Shown here: positions 19,292 to 27,654 of the stretch, in pieces | How the letters are laid out: each line of letters opens with the position of its first letter | How positions within the stretch are numbered: position 1 is the stretch's first letter | Origin: Yersinia massiliensis | Lineage (GTDB): Bacteria; Pseudomonadota; Gammaproteobacteria; Enterobacterales; Enterobacteriaceae | Direction of reading: 5' to 3' | DNA: 64,000 bases | Assembly: GCF_003048255.1 (NCBI RefSeq) | Contig: NZ_CP028487.1 | Location: 496,001-560,000, forward strand | Made by a program: the position numbers and the translations under genes | Notes under the pieces: generated by a model | Database searches by the model: none | Told to the model about the DNA's origin: nothing | The model's input: the letters and a program-made list of their open reading frames with translations, nothing else

Positions 19292-20782
19292 ATGCAAAAT
19301 ATTATAAAAATTCACCCGTTGGATAATGTCGCCGTTGCACTACAAGATTTGGCCGCTGATGAAGTGATCGATAGCGGCGAGTTTAGCGTTAAGCTGGCTC
19401 AGCCGGTGGCGCGCGGGCATAAATTTGCCATAACAACCATCGAATCTGGCCAGATGATCGTTAAGTATGGTTTGCCTATCGGCCATGCATTAACGCTGAT
19501 CGAACCGGGCGAACATATCCATTCGCAAAATGCCAAAACTAACCTGAGCGATCTGGATGAGTATCAATATCAGCCAGAATTCAGCGAGTTGCCATCACAA
19601 ATGCCCGATCGTGATGTGCAGATCTATCGCCGTGCTAACGGTAATGTGGGGATCCGCAACGAATTGTGGATCATCCCAACCGTGGGCTGTGTGAATGGGA
19701 TCGCGCGTCAGATTCAGCAACGTTTCCTGAAAGAGACACAAGATGCTGAAGGGATTGATGGCGTCTATCTGTTCAGCCATCCATTTGGCTGTTCACAGTT
19801 AGGTCAGGACCACGAAAACACCCGTACCATGCTGCAAAACATGGTGCGTCACCCTAATGCAGGGGCGGTGCTGGTGATAGGTTTAGGCTGTGAAAACAAT
19901 CAGGTAGACGTTTTCCGCACCACTCTGGGCGAGGTGGATGAAGATCGCGTGCACTTTATGGTGTGCCAGCAGCAGGATGATGAAGTCGAAGCCGGTCTTG
20001 AACATCTACATGCTCTGTATCAAGTGATGCGCCATGACCAGCGTGTACCGGGCAAATTAAGCGAACTGAAGTTTGGCTTGGAATGTGGTGGTTCTGATGG
20101 TTTGTCAGGGATCACCGCGAACCCATTATTGGGGCGTTTCTCTGATTATGTGATTGCCAATGGCGGTACATCGGTATTAACTGAAGTGCCGGAAATGTTC
20201 GGTGCAGAACGTATTTTGATGAGCCGCTGCCGCGATGAAGCGACATTTGAAAAGACCGTGAGTATGGTCAATGACTTCAAACAGTACTTTATTGCCCACA
20301 ACCAACCGATTTATGAAAACCCATCACCGGGCAATAAAGCGGGTGGGATTACCACGCTGGAAGAGAAATCACTTGGCTGTACCCAAAAAGCCGGGCAGAG
20401 CAAAGTGGTTGATGTGCTGAAGTATGGTGAACGTTTACAGCGCCCAGGGCTGAATTTACTCAGCGCGCCGGGTAATGATGCCGTCGCCACCAGTGCATTA
20501 GCGGGGGCAGGTTGCCACATGGTGTTGTTCAGTACAGGACGCGGCACCCCTTACGGTGGTTTTGTCCCGACGGTTAAGCTGGCGACCAACAGCGAGTTAG
20601 CCGCTAAAAAACCGCATTGGATCGACTTTGATGCCGGTAAATTGATTCATGGCACATCCATGGACAGCTTACTGACTGAATTTGTTGACCTGATTGTGGA
20701 TATTGCCAACGGCAAACCGGCTCGTAATGAAGTGAATGACTTCCGCGAACTGGCGATCTTTAAGAGTGGTGTTACCTTGTAA
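19292..20782 (+). CDS. uxaA: Altronate dehydratase
   Basis: A 496-residue dehydratase that turns D-altronate into 2-keto-3-deoxygluconate. An N-terminal SAF domain (about residues 5-90, with PGEHIHSQN) precedes the large UxaA/GarD domain with HPFGCSQLGQDHENT, LGCENNQ and ECGGSDGLSGITANP motifs carrying metal-binding Cys and His residues. Length matches E. coli UxaA (495). It closes the galacturonate branch; KDG kinase and KDPG aldolase must act downstream from elsewhere. Confidence 0.97.
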   Translation: MQNIIKIHPLDNVAVALQDLAADEVIDSGEFSVKLAQPVARGHKFAITTIESGQMIVKYGLPIGHALTLIEPGEHIHSQNAKTNLSDLDEYQYQPEFSELPSQMPDRDVQIYRRANGNVGIRNELWIIPTVGCVNGIARQIQQRFLKETQDAEGIDGVYLFSHPFGCSQLGQDHENTRTMLQNMVRHPNAGAVLVIGLGCENNQVDVFRTTLGEVDEDRVHFMVCQQQDDEVEAGLEHLHALYQVMRHDQRVPGKLSELKFGLECGGSDGLSGITANPLLGRFSDYVIANGGTSVLTEVPEMFGAERILMSRCRDEATFEKTVSMVNDFKQYFIAHNQPIYENPSPGNKAGGITTLEEKSLGCTQKAGQSKVVDVLKYGERLQRPGLNLLSAPGNDAVATSALAGAGCHMVLFSTGRGTPYGGFVPTVKLATNSELAAKKPHWIDFDAGKLIHGTSMDSLLTEFVDLIVDIANGKPARNEVNDFRELAIFKSGVTL

Positions 20783-20785
20783 TAA

Positions 20786-20890
20786 TGGTGTCTTTCAATT
20801 AATATGAAACAGTGTTTTATTTTTATTGAATAAGACACGGTGCCCAAAGCACTTGTCGCTGTCGTTAACCTGTTGACAGCGTCAAGTGCT
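20786..20890 (+). repeat. Two hairpins downstream of uxaA
   Basis: GTGTCTT near 20787 pairs with AAGACAC near 20832, enclosing an AT-rich loop. A second stem pairs AGCACTT (20848-20854) and CGCTGTC (20857-20863) with GACAGCG (20875-20881) and AAGTGCT (20884-20890). Neither is followed by a clear T-run. They may stabilise the 3' end of the operon mRNA or end it weakly. Confidence 0.5.
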
Positions 20891-20955
20891 AAGGGGATTT
20901 ATTGATAATGATGTAAGACACAGTGTGGGCAACCGCACATCAGGACTTTCCCACC

Positions 20956-21507
20956 ATGACCTTCTATTGGTTTGCTCAAGCCGTTGGTGTACTGGCATTT
21001 TTTGTCGGCATCACCATGTTCTTCAACCGCGATGAGCGGCGTTTCAGACTTCAACTTTCTGCCTACAGCGCCATTATTGGTTGCCATTTCTTTCTGATGG
21101 GGGCCAGTACTGCGGGCAGTAGCGCCATGTTGAATGCAGTGCGTAATCTGGTCGCCGCCAAAACGCGCAGTTTTTTTGCCATGATGGTGTTTATCATATT
21201 GACGCTGGCGTTTGGCATTTGGCGAATGCAGCACGCGATAGAAATATTACCGATTTTTGGCACCGTAATCAGTACTTGGGCCTTGTTCCGTACTCATGGG
21301 CTGACGACCCGTTGTGTGATGTGGGTTGCCACCGTTTGCTGGGTTATCCATAACGTTTGGTTGGGTTCTATTGGTGGTTCATTAATTGAAGGGAGTTTTT
21401 TGCTGCTCAACGGGTTTAATATTATCCGTTTCCGCCGCTTGCAATTAAAAGGGATCGACCCCTTTAAGGTTGAGAAAAAAGCCACGAAAGAAAGCGTGAC
21501 TCAATAA
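20956..21507 (+). CDS. ygjV: Inner-membrane protein YgjV
   Basis: A 183-residue membrane protein matching E. coli YgjV (YWFAQAVGVLAFFVGITMFFNRDERRF; WVIHNVWLGSIGGSLIEGSFLL), with about five to six hydrophobic segments and a charged C-terminus. It belongs to the YgjV/imp small membrane family of unknown function. The start at 20956 (MTFYWFAQ) follows AGGA at about 10 nt; a GTG at 20923 would extend it atypically. It is convergent with sstT. Confidence 0.92.
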   Translation: MTFYWFAQAVGVLAFFVGITMFFNRDERRFRLQLSAYSAIIGCHFFLMGASTAGSSAMLNAVRNLVAAKTRSFFAMMVFIILTLAFGIWRMQHAIEILPIFGTVISTWALFRTHGLTTRCVMWVATVCWVIHNVWLGSIGGSLIEGSFLLLNGFNIIRFRRLQLKGIDPFKVEKKATKESVTQ

Positions 21508-21510
21508 AAA

Positions 21511-21530
21511 CGGGGGCTATATTGCCCCCG
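21511..21530 (-). terminator. Intrinsic terminator after sstT
   Basis: CGGGGGC and GCCCCCG form a GC-rich stem with a TATATT loop; on the minus strand it is followed by TTTTTATT. It lies between the convergent ends of ygjV and sstT. Confidence 0.88.
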
Positions 21531-21573
21531 AGTCATTTGTACTGTCACGGCTAATGTATTGTCACCGGCTAAT

Positions 21574-22830
21574 TTAGGCGTTTTTACGGTTCGCCAACGG
21601 ATCAGGATCGGCCAATCGTGCATCTTCAGCTTGGCAAACTGCGGCAGTGAAAATCACATCAGTCGATGAGTTCAGTGCAGTTTCAGCGGAGTCTTGCAAC
21701 ACACCAATGATGAAACCAACGGCAACGACCTGCATCGCCACTTCATTGGGGATACCAAACATGCCGCAAGCCAGTGGGATCAATAACAGCGAACCACCGG
21801 CGACACCGGATGCCCCACAAGCACAGATTGCCGCAACCACACTCAGCAGCAGAGCGGTTGGCAAGTCAACAGTGATACCCAAAGTATGAACAGCCGCCAG
21901 AGTCAGTACCGTGATGGTAATGGCTGCGCCCGCCATGTTGATGGTGGCACCCAACGGGATGGAGACAGAATAAGTGTCTTCATGCAGGTTCATTTTCTTA
22001 CACATTTCCATATTCACGGGAATGTTGGCCGCTGAGCTACGGGTAAAGAAAGCGGTAACACCACTTTCACGCAGACAAGCGAGCACCAGTGGATAAGGGT
22101 TTCTGCGAATTTTCCAGTAAACAATCAGTGGGTTGATGACCAATGCCACCAGTAACATACAACCAATCAAGACGACGAGCAGTTGTGCGTAACCCAGCAA
22201 TGCACCAAAACCGGTTTCAGCGATGGTAGAGGCGACCAGACCAAAAATACCCAGCGGGGCAAAGCGAATAACCACCCGAACCACAACAGTCACCGCATCC
22301 GACATATCAGTAATCAATGCCTTGGTGGTATCTGCTGCATGTCGTAAAGCGATACCCAGCCCCACAGCCCAAGCTAAGATACCGATATAGTTGGCATTCA
22401 GGAGCGCATGGATAGGGTTTGCGATCACGCTGTTCAGTAAGCCTTTTAAGACCTCAACAATCCCGCCGGGGGCGGTGATATCTGCATTTTGTGTCGCCAG
22501 CACTAACGTGGATGGGAACATAAAACTGACAGCAACGGCAATCAGCGCCGCAGAGAAAGTGCCTAACAGATACAAAAAGAGAATTGGGCGGATATTGGTT
22601 TTTTGCCCTTGTTTGTGGTTGGCAATTGAGGCCATGACCAGCATCAATACCAAAACCGGTGCAACGGCTTTTAGTGCGCCAACGAACAGTGTACCGAGCA
22701 GACCGACGGCAATAGCAGCTTGGGTGGACACGAGTGCTAAAATGATGCCGGCAATCAAGCCAACCAGTATCTGCTTAACTAAACTGCCGCGGATGATAAA
22801 TCCGATAAATCCAGAAGGTGTCTTATCCAT
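21574..22830 (-). CDS. sstT: Serine/threonine:sodium symporter SstT
   Basis: A 418-residue transporter of the dicarboxylate/amino acid:cation symporter family, importing serine and threonine with sodium. The re-entrant loop signature [19 protein letters not shown] and the [15 protein letters not shown] and [15 protein letters not shown] motifs are intact. Length matches the E. coli protein. It is monocistronic, convergent with ygjV and downstream of alx on the same strand, with a 332-nt gap that holds its promoter. Confidence 0.97.
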   Translation of the reverse strand: MDKTPSGFIGFIIRGSLVKQILVGLIAGIILALVSTQAAIAVGLLGTLFVGALKAVAPVLVLMLVMASIANHKQGQKTNIRPILFLYLLGTFSAALIAVAVSFMFPSTLVLATQNADITAPGGIVEVLKGLLNSVIANPIHALLNANYIGILAWAVGLGIALRHAADTTKALITDMSDAVTVVVRVVIRFAPLGIFGLVASTIAETGFGALLGYAQLLVVLIGCMLLVALVINPLIVYWKIRRNPYPLVLACLRESGVTAFFTRSSAANIPVNMEMCKKMNLHEDTYSVSIPLGATINMAGAAITITVLTLAAVHTLGITVDLPTALLLSVVAAICACGASGVAGGSLLLIPLACGMFGIPNEVAMQVVAVGFIIGVLQDSAETALNSSTDVIFTAAVCQAEDARLADPDPLANRKNA

Positions 22831-23162
22831 AGTTTTCCAGTGATGCCTCTTACCGTTATATATGTCTTATTTTTAGTTACTCATCGCGTCAGCCGGAACG
22901 GGGCCGAGCGAGTATTTTCACACCAATAACTTAATATTATTTGTCACTGAGCATTATTTGTAACTGGGTGTGTTTGCTTTGACAGTATAAGGGAATCTAT
23001 TGAGCAGGAAAGAGGCAATCAGTAAAATCCAATGCAGATCTAATTTGCATAACATTTCGTTTACATTTATGTGATCGCAATAACATTTGGCTCGGGAATG
23101 GAAGTGCGAGATAAATGCGGGGAAATCAGTTCCCCGCATAATATATTGTAGCGTTTAGGGCA
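22831..23162 (-). other. Intergenic sstT/alx, no gene seen
   Basis: This 332-nt stretch contains the sstT promoter region. I see no ORF, RNA family or repeat that I can support; only an ATTATTTGT motif repeats (near 22936 and 22954). Confidence 0.4.
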
Positions 23163-24149
23163 TTATTTATGGGCAGCCTTATCTGCTGCCGAACGGCGAT
23201 CTGCGCGATGATTCACCCAAACATTAATCAATAATGTGAGCGCCAAAATCCCTGCCACTACCCCTAATGAGATACCGATAGGGATGTGGAACAGATCAAT
23301 AATCATCATTTTGATACCGATAAACACCAGAATGACCGACAAACCGTACTTCAACATTGAGAAGCGCTCTGCCACGTTTGCTAACAAGAAATACATGGCG
23401 CGTAAGCCCAAGATAGCAAATAGGTTAGAGGTCAAAACAATAAAGGGATCCGTGGTGACGGCAAAAATAGCGGGAATGCTATCGACAGCAAAAATAACGT
23501 CACTCAGCTCGACCAGAATCAAGACCAGTACCAAGGGGGTGGCGTAGAGCAGGCCATTTTTACGCACAGTAAAACGGTCACCGTGCAACTCATCGGTCAT
23601 ACGTAGGTGATTACGAATCCAGCGGACCAGAGGCTTCTCACCGATAGGCGTGTCGTCTTCTTTCGCCAACGCCATTTTGATACCAGTAAACAGCAAGAAG
23701 GCACCGAACAGATAGAGTATCCAACTGAATTGCGACACCAGCCAACTGCCGGCAAAGATCATGATGGTACGCAAAACAATGGCACCTAGCACACCATAAA
23801 TCAGCACTCGGCGCTGCAAATTGGCAGGTACGGCAAAATAGCTAAACAGCATCAGCCAGACGAAGACGTTATCGACGGCGAGGGCTTTTTCAATCAGATA
23901 GCCAGTCAGGAATGCGAGCGCTTGCTTATCCGCGATTTCACGGCCGACCGTTTCGGCTAAATACCACCAGAAACCGGCGTTAAACAGCAACGATAAACTG
24001 ACCCAGACTAATGACCAGCAAGCGGCCTGACGCAGTGTCATGGTTTGCGAGCCACGACGCCCCTGTAGCAGTAAATCGATGGCGAGCATAATCGTCACCA
24101 CAACAGCAAAACTGCCCCAGAGTAAGGGAGTACCCACGGTATTCATCAT
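23163..24149 (-). CDS. alx: TerC-family membrane protein Alx
   Basis: A 328-residue TerC/Alx membrane protein, probably a manganese exporter, with about nine membrane segments. The acidic metal-binding motifs [12 protein letters not shown] and [14 protein letters not shown] are present. E. coli Alx is induced at high pH and by Mn(II) through its leader RNA, and the same leader is visible upstream here. The start could be 24149 or the adjacent in-frame ATG at 24146 ([10 protein letters not shown]); GAGG lies upstream at 7 and 10 nt respectively. Confidence 0.96.
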   Translation of the reverse strand: MMNTVGTPLLWGSFAVVVTIMLAIDLLLQGRRGSQTMTLRQAACWSLVWVSLSLLFNAGFWWYLAETVGREIADKQALAFLTGYLIEKALAVDNVFVWLMLFSYFAVPANLQRRVLIYGVLGAIVLRTIMIFAGSWLVSQFSWILYLFGAFLLFTGIKMALAKEDDTPIGEKPLVRWIRNHLRMTDELHGDRFTVRKNGLLYATPLVLVLILVELSDVIFAVDSIPAIFAVTTDPFIVLTSNLFAILGLRAMYFLLANVAERFSMLKYGLSVILVFIGIKMMIIDLFHIPIGISLGVVAGILALTLLINVWVNHRADRRSAADKAAHK

Positions 24150-24169
24150 TAAGGAACCTCATAAAAACA

Positions 24170-24392
24170 AAAACGGCCAACGTCGGAAGACGCTAGCCGC
24201 TATGTCTGAGCTGCAAGCAAACCTCGCCTTCCGGCAAGGTCTCACTTACAACTCTAATAATGTCACCACGCTGATAGAGACTTATCGTTCTACAGCGACT
24301 TGGACATTAATGAGGTTGCCCGGTAACCGGGTGCTTTCGCACCGTAATGACGGCAAACCGGCAATGAAGTTACTCCCCTTTGCCGCGCAAAA
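24170..24392 (-). ncRNA. yybP-ykoY manganese/pH-responsive riboswitch leader of alx
   Basis: Reading the minus strand from 24392, the conserved element GCAAAGGGGAGTAAC is followed by the GTGCGAAAGCACCCGG hairpin, GTCCAAGTCGCTGTAG, GTAAGTGAGACCTTGCC and GGCGAGG. It then reaches the GCTAGCGTCTTCCGACG hairpin and a T-run (GGCCGTTTTTGTTTTTATG) just before the RBS. This is collinear with the E. coli alx PRE leader of the yybP-ykoY family, which senses Mn(II) and alkaline pH by altering the fold that exposes the start site. Confidence 0.93.
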
Positions 24393-24501
24393 ATAATCGA
24401 AAATAGCCTGCCGGTCAATCACTGGCACAAAATATTAACGATCTACCTACGCACGAGATTTTTTTGGGGACCGCGTTCACTCAGTTGAGCCGCAACAGTC
24501 G

Positions 24502-25503
24502 TTATCTTGGCGATACTGCAGGTGGTTGGCTGTCTGCAGGGAAAATCACGCCAGTTTGACGACGGATCTCCGTCTGAATACGCGATGTCAGTAATGACAG
24601 CCGTAATCCATCATGCTCCACCTGTTGGTTCTCAATCAGATGGGCAAAAACCTCAGCTTCATACAGCATAGTATTAATATGCTGTGGTTGCGTTAGGTCT
24701 TGTGAATGGCTACCGCGCGGCGTAAAGGCAACAGATTGGCATTCAGAGATACTTTCAATCACCAGCGATCCATCTTCACCCTGAATTTCGCTAGGAATAT
24801 CTGATTGGCTCACTTTCGAATGGATGATTGCCACATCGAAATCGCCATAGTTCAGACAAACGGTGCCGTGGGCATCCACCCCACTTGGCAGCAAGCTAGC
24901 ACTGGCAAGCACGGCTTTAGGCTCACCCCATAATGCCAAGGCACTTGCCAAGCAGTAGTAGCCAATATCCATAATCGAGCCATTAGAAAATGCCGGATTA
25001 AAGGTATTAGGGTTTTCACCATTCAGGTAGCGCTGATAACGGGAGGAGTACTGGCAGAAGTTAATCATCGCCTTGCGCAGTTTACCCACACGCGGGAGTG
25101 ACTGTTTTAACTGAATGAAATTAGGTAAATAGGCAGTTTTGAACGCTTCAAACAAAACCACTTCATGGGCGCGGGCGCAGGCCACCAGTGATTCAACTTC
25201 AGCCAGATTCGAGGCTAATGATTTTTCGCAAATAACGTGTTTTTTATGACTGAGGAACAGCTTCGCCTGTGGGTAATGCAATGAGTTCGGGCTTGCGATA
25301 TACACTGCATCAATTTGCTCGCTCGCTGCCAGTGCGTCCAGATCATCGTAATACTCAGTGACGTTATAATCAGCGCCAAATTTTTGCGCCTGATCCAGCT
25401 TACGTGAGCAAACAGCGACTAATTTTATTTTGCCGGTTTCGTGGGCAGCATCGACAAAGCGCGCGGTGATCCAATTGGTGCCAATAACGGCTAAGCGAAT
25501 CAT
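24502..25503 (-). CDS. ygjR: Gfo/Idh/MocA-family oxidoreductase YgjR
   Basis: A 333-residue NAD(P)-dependent oxidoreductase of the glucose-fructose oxidoreductase family. The Rossmann domain (MIRLAVIGTNWITARF, SPNSLHY) and the CEKSLASN lysine motif are followed by the C-terminal beta-sheet domain (about 125-320). The start at 25503 has GGAG seven bases upstream, inside an upstream in-frame ATG (25515) that is therefore less likely. Substrate unknown; it keeps the E. coli ygjR position between alx and ygjP. Confidence 0.93.
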   Translation of the reverse strand: MIRLAVIGTNWITARFVDAAHETGKIKLVAVCSRKLDQAQKFGADYNVTEYYDDLDALAASEQIDAVYIASPNSLHYPQAKLFLSHKKHVICEKSLASNLAEVESLVACARAHEVVLFEAFKTAYLPNFIQLKQSLPRVGKLRKAMINFCQYSSRYQRYLNGENPNTFNPAFSNGSIMDIGYYCLASALALWGEPKAVLASASLLPSGVDAHGTVCLNYGDFDVAIIHSKVSQSDIPSEIQGEDGSLVIESISECQSVAFTPRGSHSQDLTQPQHINTMLYEAEVFAHLIENQQVEHDGLRLSLLTSRIQTEIRRQTGVIFPADSQPPAVSPR

Positions 25504-25600
25504 AGTGAACTCCATTCTGGCAGAAGAAAAACACGTTTGTTCGTCAGACTATCATGACCGCAGCGTTGCCGATGGGTTTTATTTCGTTAGCCATCGATAG

Positions 25601-26104
25601 CTAATAAATGGTGCCAAACAGATCCAAATGCGTCAGATAGAGGCGAGTATCAAACTCTAACTGATGATATTGCGGCTCCATATGACAACACAAACTGTAG
25701 AACGCTTTGTTGTGATCTTTCTCTTTTAAATGAGCCAGTTCGTGAACCACGATCATTTTGAGGAAGGCTTCGGGGGCATTTTTAAATAGCGTTGCGACGC
25801 GAATCTCTGCTTTGGCCTTCAATTTGCCGCCTTGTACTCTGGAAATGGCGGTGTGCAGGCCAAGCGCATGTTTCATCACCTGAATTTTACTGTCATAGGC
25901 GACTTTGCTCAGTGGTTGAGCATTGCGCAGATATTGGTTTTTCAAATCCATCGTGTACTGATACAGCATCTTATCTGTATTGTAATCATGCGTTTGTGGG
26001 TATCGCTGACGCAATACATTCCCCAATCGTTGATCAGTAATCAGCTGCCGTACCTGAGATTGTAGGTGCTCTGGATAACCTTGCAGATAGGTGAGTTCCT
26101 GCAT
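25601..26104 (-). CDS. ygjP: YgjP-like zinc metallopeptidase
   Basis: A 167-residue protein of the YgjP/DUF45 family. The gluzincin motif HELAHLKEKDH (residues about 122-132) provides two histidines and the catalytic glutamate, with the downstream HNKAF histidine as the third ligand, as in SprT/WSS1-like peptidases. Cytosolic; substrates are unknown. It lies between ygjR and rlmG as in E. coli. Confidence 0.93.
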   Translation of the reverse strand: MQELTYLQGYPEHLQSQVRQLITDQRLGNVLRQRYPQTHDYNTDKMLYQYTMDLKNQYLRNAQPLSKVAYDSKIQVMKHALGLHTAISRVQGGKLKAKAEIRVATLFKNAPEAFLKMIVVHELAHLKEKDHNKAFYSLCCHMEPQYHQLEFDTRLYLTHLDLFGTIY

Positions 26105-26392
26105 ATGTATTTGCTCTGGCTAGTTTGATAAATCGAGTGATAGTGATGTTAGCGCGATAATAGCGGTTTCCTATCGTTTAGACAAAGGCAGCCCATGCTG
26201 GCTAATGGCTTCGCGGTGAGTTCGAATGAATGCAATTAATCTCCCTGTTTGGCTTTCCTCCTCTCTATTGTGCTGAGTATTTTTTGTCTTGTTGGTCTTG
26301 GTTTCGCTAAAATGTCATTTAAGTAAAAAAACAATTTACTGATCGTCCGTTTTAGGGGATAAACAGCCCAAATTTATTATTCAGGAGCGGTG

Positions 26393-27580
26393 ATGAGCCA
26401 ACTCTTACTGGAAACGCAGAGCCTTGAGCTTGAGCGTTTTCCGCCACAAGAAAATTCGAATACCCTACAGGCGTGGGAAGCAGCAGATGAATATCTGCTA
26501 CAAAACATTGACTTAAGCCAAATTGATGGCCGCCCAGTACTGGTGTTTAATGATCAGTTCGGCACGTTGGCTTGCGCTTTACATGCTCATCGACCATTCA
26601 GCGTCAGTGACTCTTATATGAGCCAACTGGCAACAGCGCATAATCTACGGTTAAACCGTCTGGATGAAGAAGCCGTTACATTGCTGGGCAGCATGGATGA
26701 CTTACCTGATGCCCCTAAGCTGGTGGTGATTAAAATCCCTAAAGCTTTGGCATTGCTTGAGCACCAATTGCGTGCTTTACGCCGTGTAGTCGCACCGGAT
26801 ACCGTGATTATTGCCGGTGCGAAATCCCGCGATGTACATAATTCCACCCTGCAATTATTTGAAAAAATTCTAGGGCCAACCAAAACAACGTTGGCATGGA
26901 AGAAAGCCCGCTTGATTCACTGTGAAGTGGCAGATATTCCAGTAACAGAGGCACCAGCAACCACCGATTGGCCGCTGGCGAATACCGAGTATGTGATTCA
27001 TAACCACGCGAATGTTTTCTCGCGTAATAATCTGGATATCGGTGCGCGCTTCTTTATGGAGATCTTACCCTATGATGTCACCGGTAAAATCGCCGATCTC
27101 GGTTGTGGTAATGGCGTGGTTGGCTTAATCGCATTGGAGCAGAATCCGCTGGCAGAAATGCTGTTTGTGGACGAGTCCTACATGGCCGTTGCGTCCAGTG
27201 AATTGAATATCACTTATAACCGCCCGCAAGATTTGTCGCGTTGTGAGTTTATGGTGAGCCATGGCTTGGATGGGGTTGAGCGTGAGAGCTTGCAATTGGT
27301 GCTCTGTAACCCGCCTTTCCATCAACAGCATGCAGTCAGCGATCATGTTGCATGGCAGATGTTTTGTGATGCCAAGCGCTGCCTGAAAGTCGGGGGCGAG
27401 CTGATGATCGTCGGTAACCGTCATCTAGATTACTTCCACAAACTTAATCGCTTGTTTGGCAACTGTGAAACGCTGGATTCAAACCAGAAGTTTATGGTGT
27501 TAAAAGCGGTGAAGACCGGTTCGTCGCGTTCAGAGGGTGGCGGGTCGGGGAGTTTGGATATGTCGTATAGCGATTTCTAA
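26393..27580 (+). CDS. rlmG: 23S rRNA (guanine-1835-N2)-methyltransferase
   Basis: A 395-residue enzyme that methylates N2 of G1835 in 23S rRNA using S-adenosylmethionine. It has a duplicated methyltransferase layout: a degenerate N-terminal copy and a catalytic C-terminal copy with [14 protein letters not shown] (SAM site, about 224-237) and the catalytic LCNPPFH motif. ATG at 26393 is chosen with AGGAG five bases upstream; GTG at 26390 is too close. The C-terminal tail (after about 375) is Ser/Gly-rich and longer than in E. coli. Confidence 0.95.
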   Translation: MSQLLLETQSLELERFPPQENSNTLQAWEAADEYLLQNIDLSQIDGRPVLVFNDQFGTLACALHAHRPFSVSDSYMSQLATAHNLRLNRLDEEAVTLLGSMDDLPDAPKLVVIKIPKALALLEHQLRALRRVVAPDTVIIAGAKSRDVHNSTLQLFEKILGPTKTTLAWKKARLIHCEVADIPVTEAPATTDWPLANTEYVIHNHANVFSRNNLDIGARFFMEILPYDVTGKIADLGCGNGVVGLIALEQNPLAEMLFVDESYMAVASSELNITYNRPQDLSRCEFMVSHGLDGVERESLQLVLCNPPFHQQHAVSDHVAWQMFCDAKRCLKVGGELMIVGNRHLDYFHKLNRLFGNCETLDSNQKFMVLKAVKTGSSRSEGGGSGSLDMSYSDF

Positions 27581-27614
27581 ACCCATAATAACTTTGGGGA
27601 TGTGCTTACTTGAT

Positions 27615-27647
27615 CGGATCACTGATTAATCCAGTGATCCGTTTTTT
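27615..27647 (+). terminator. Intrinsic terminator of rlmG
   Basis: CGGATCACTG pairs with CAGTGATCCG across a 7-nt loop and is followed by TTTTTT (27642-27647). It separates rlmG from the convergent autotransporter gene. Confidence 0.93.
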
Positions 27648-27654
27648 GTAGGTA

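Noticed and set aside
23236..23547. ORFs antisense to alx and to other membrane-protein genes such as sstT and the MFS genes
   Set aside because: They are shadows produced by the codon bias of membrane proteins on the opposite strand.
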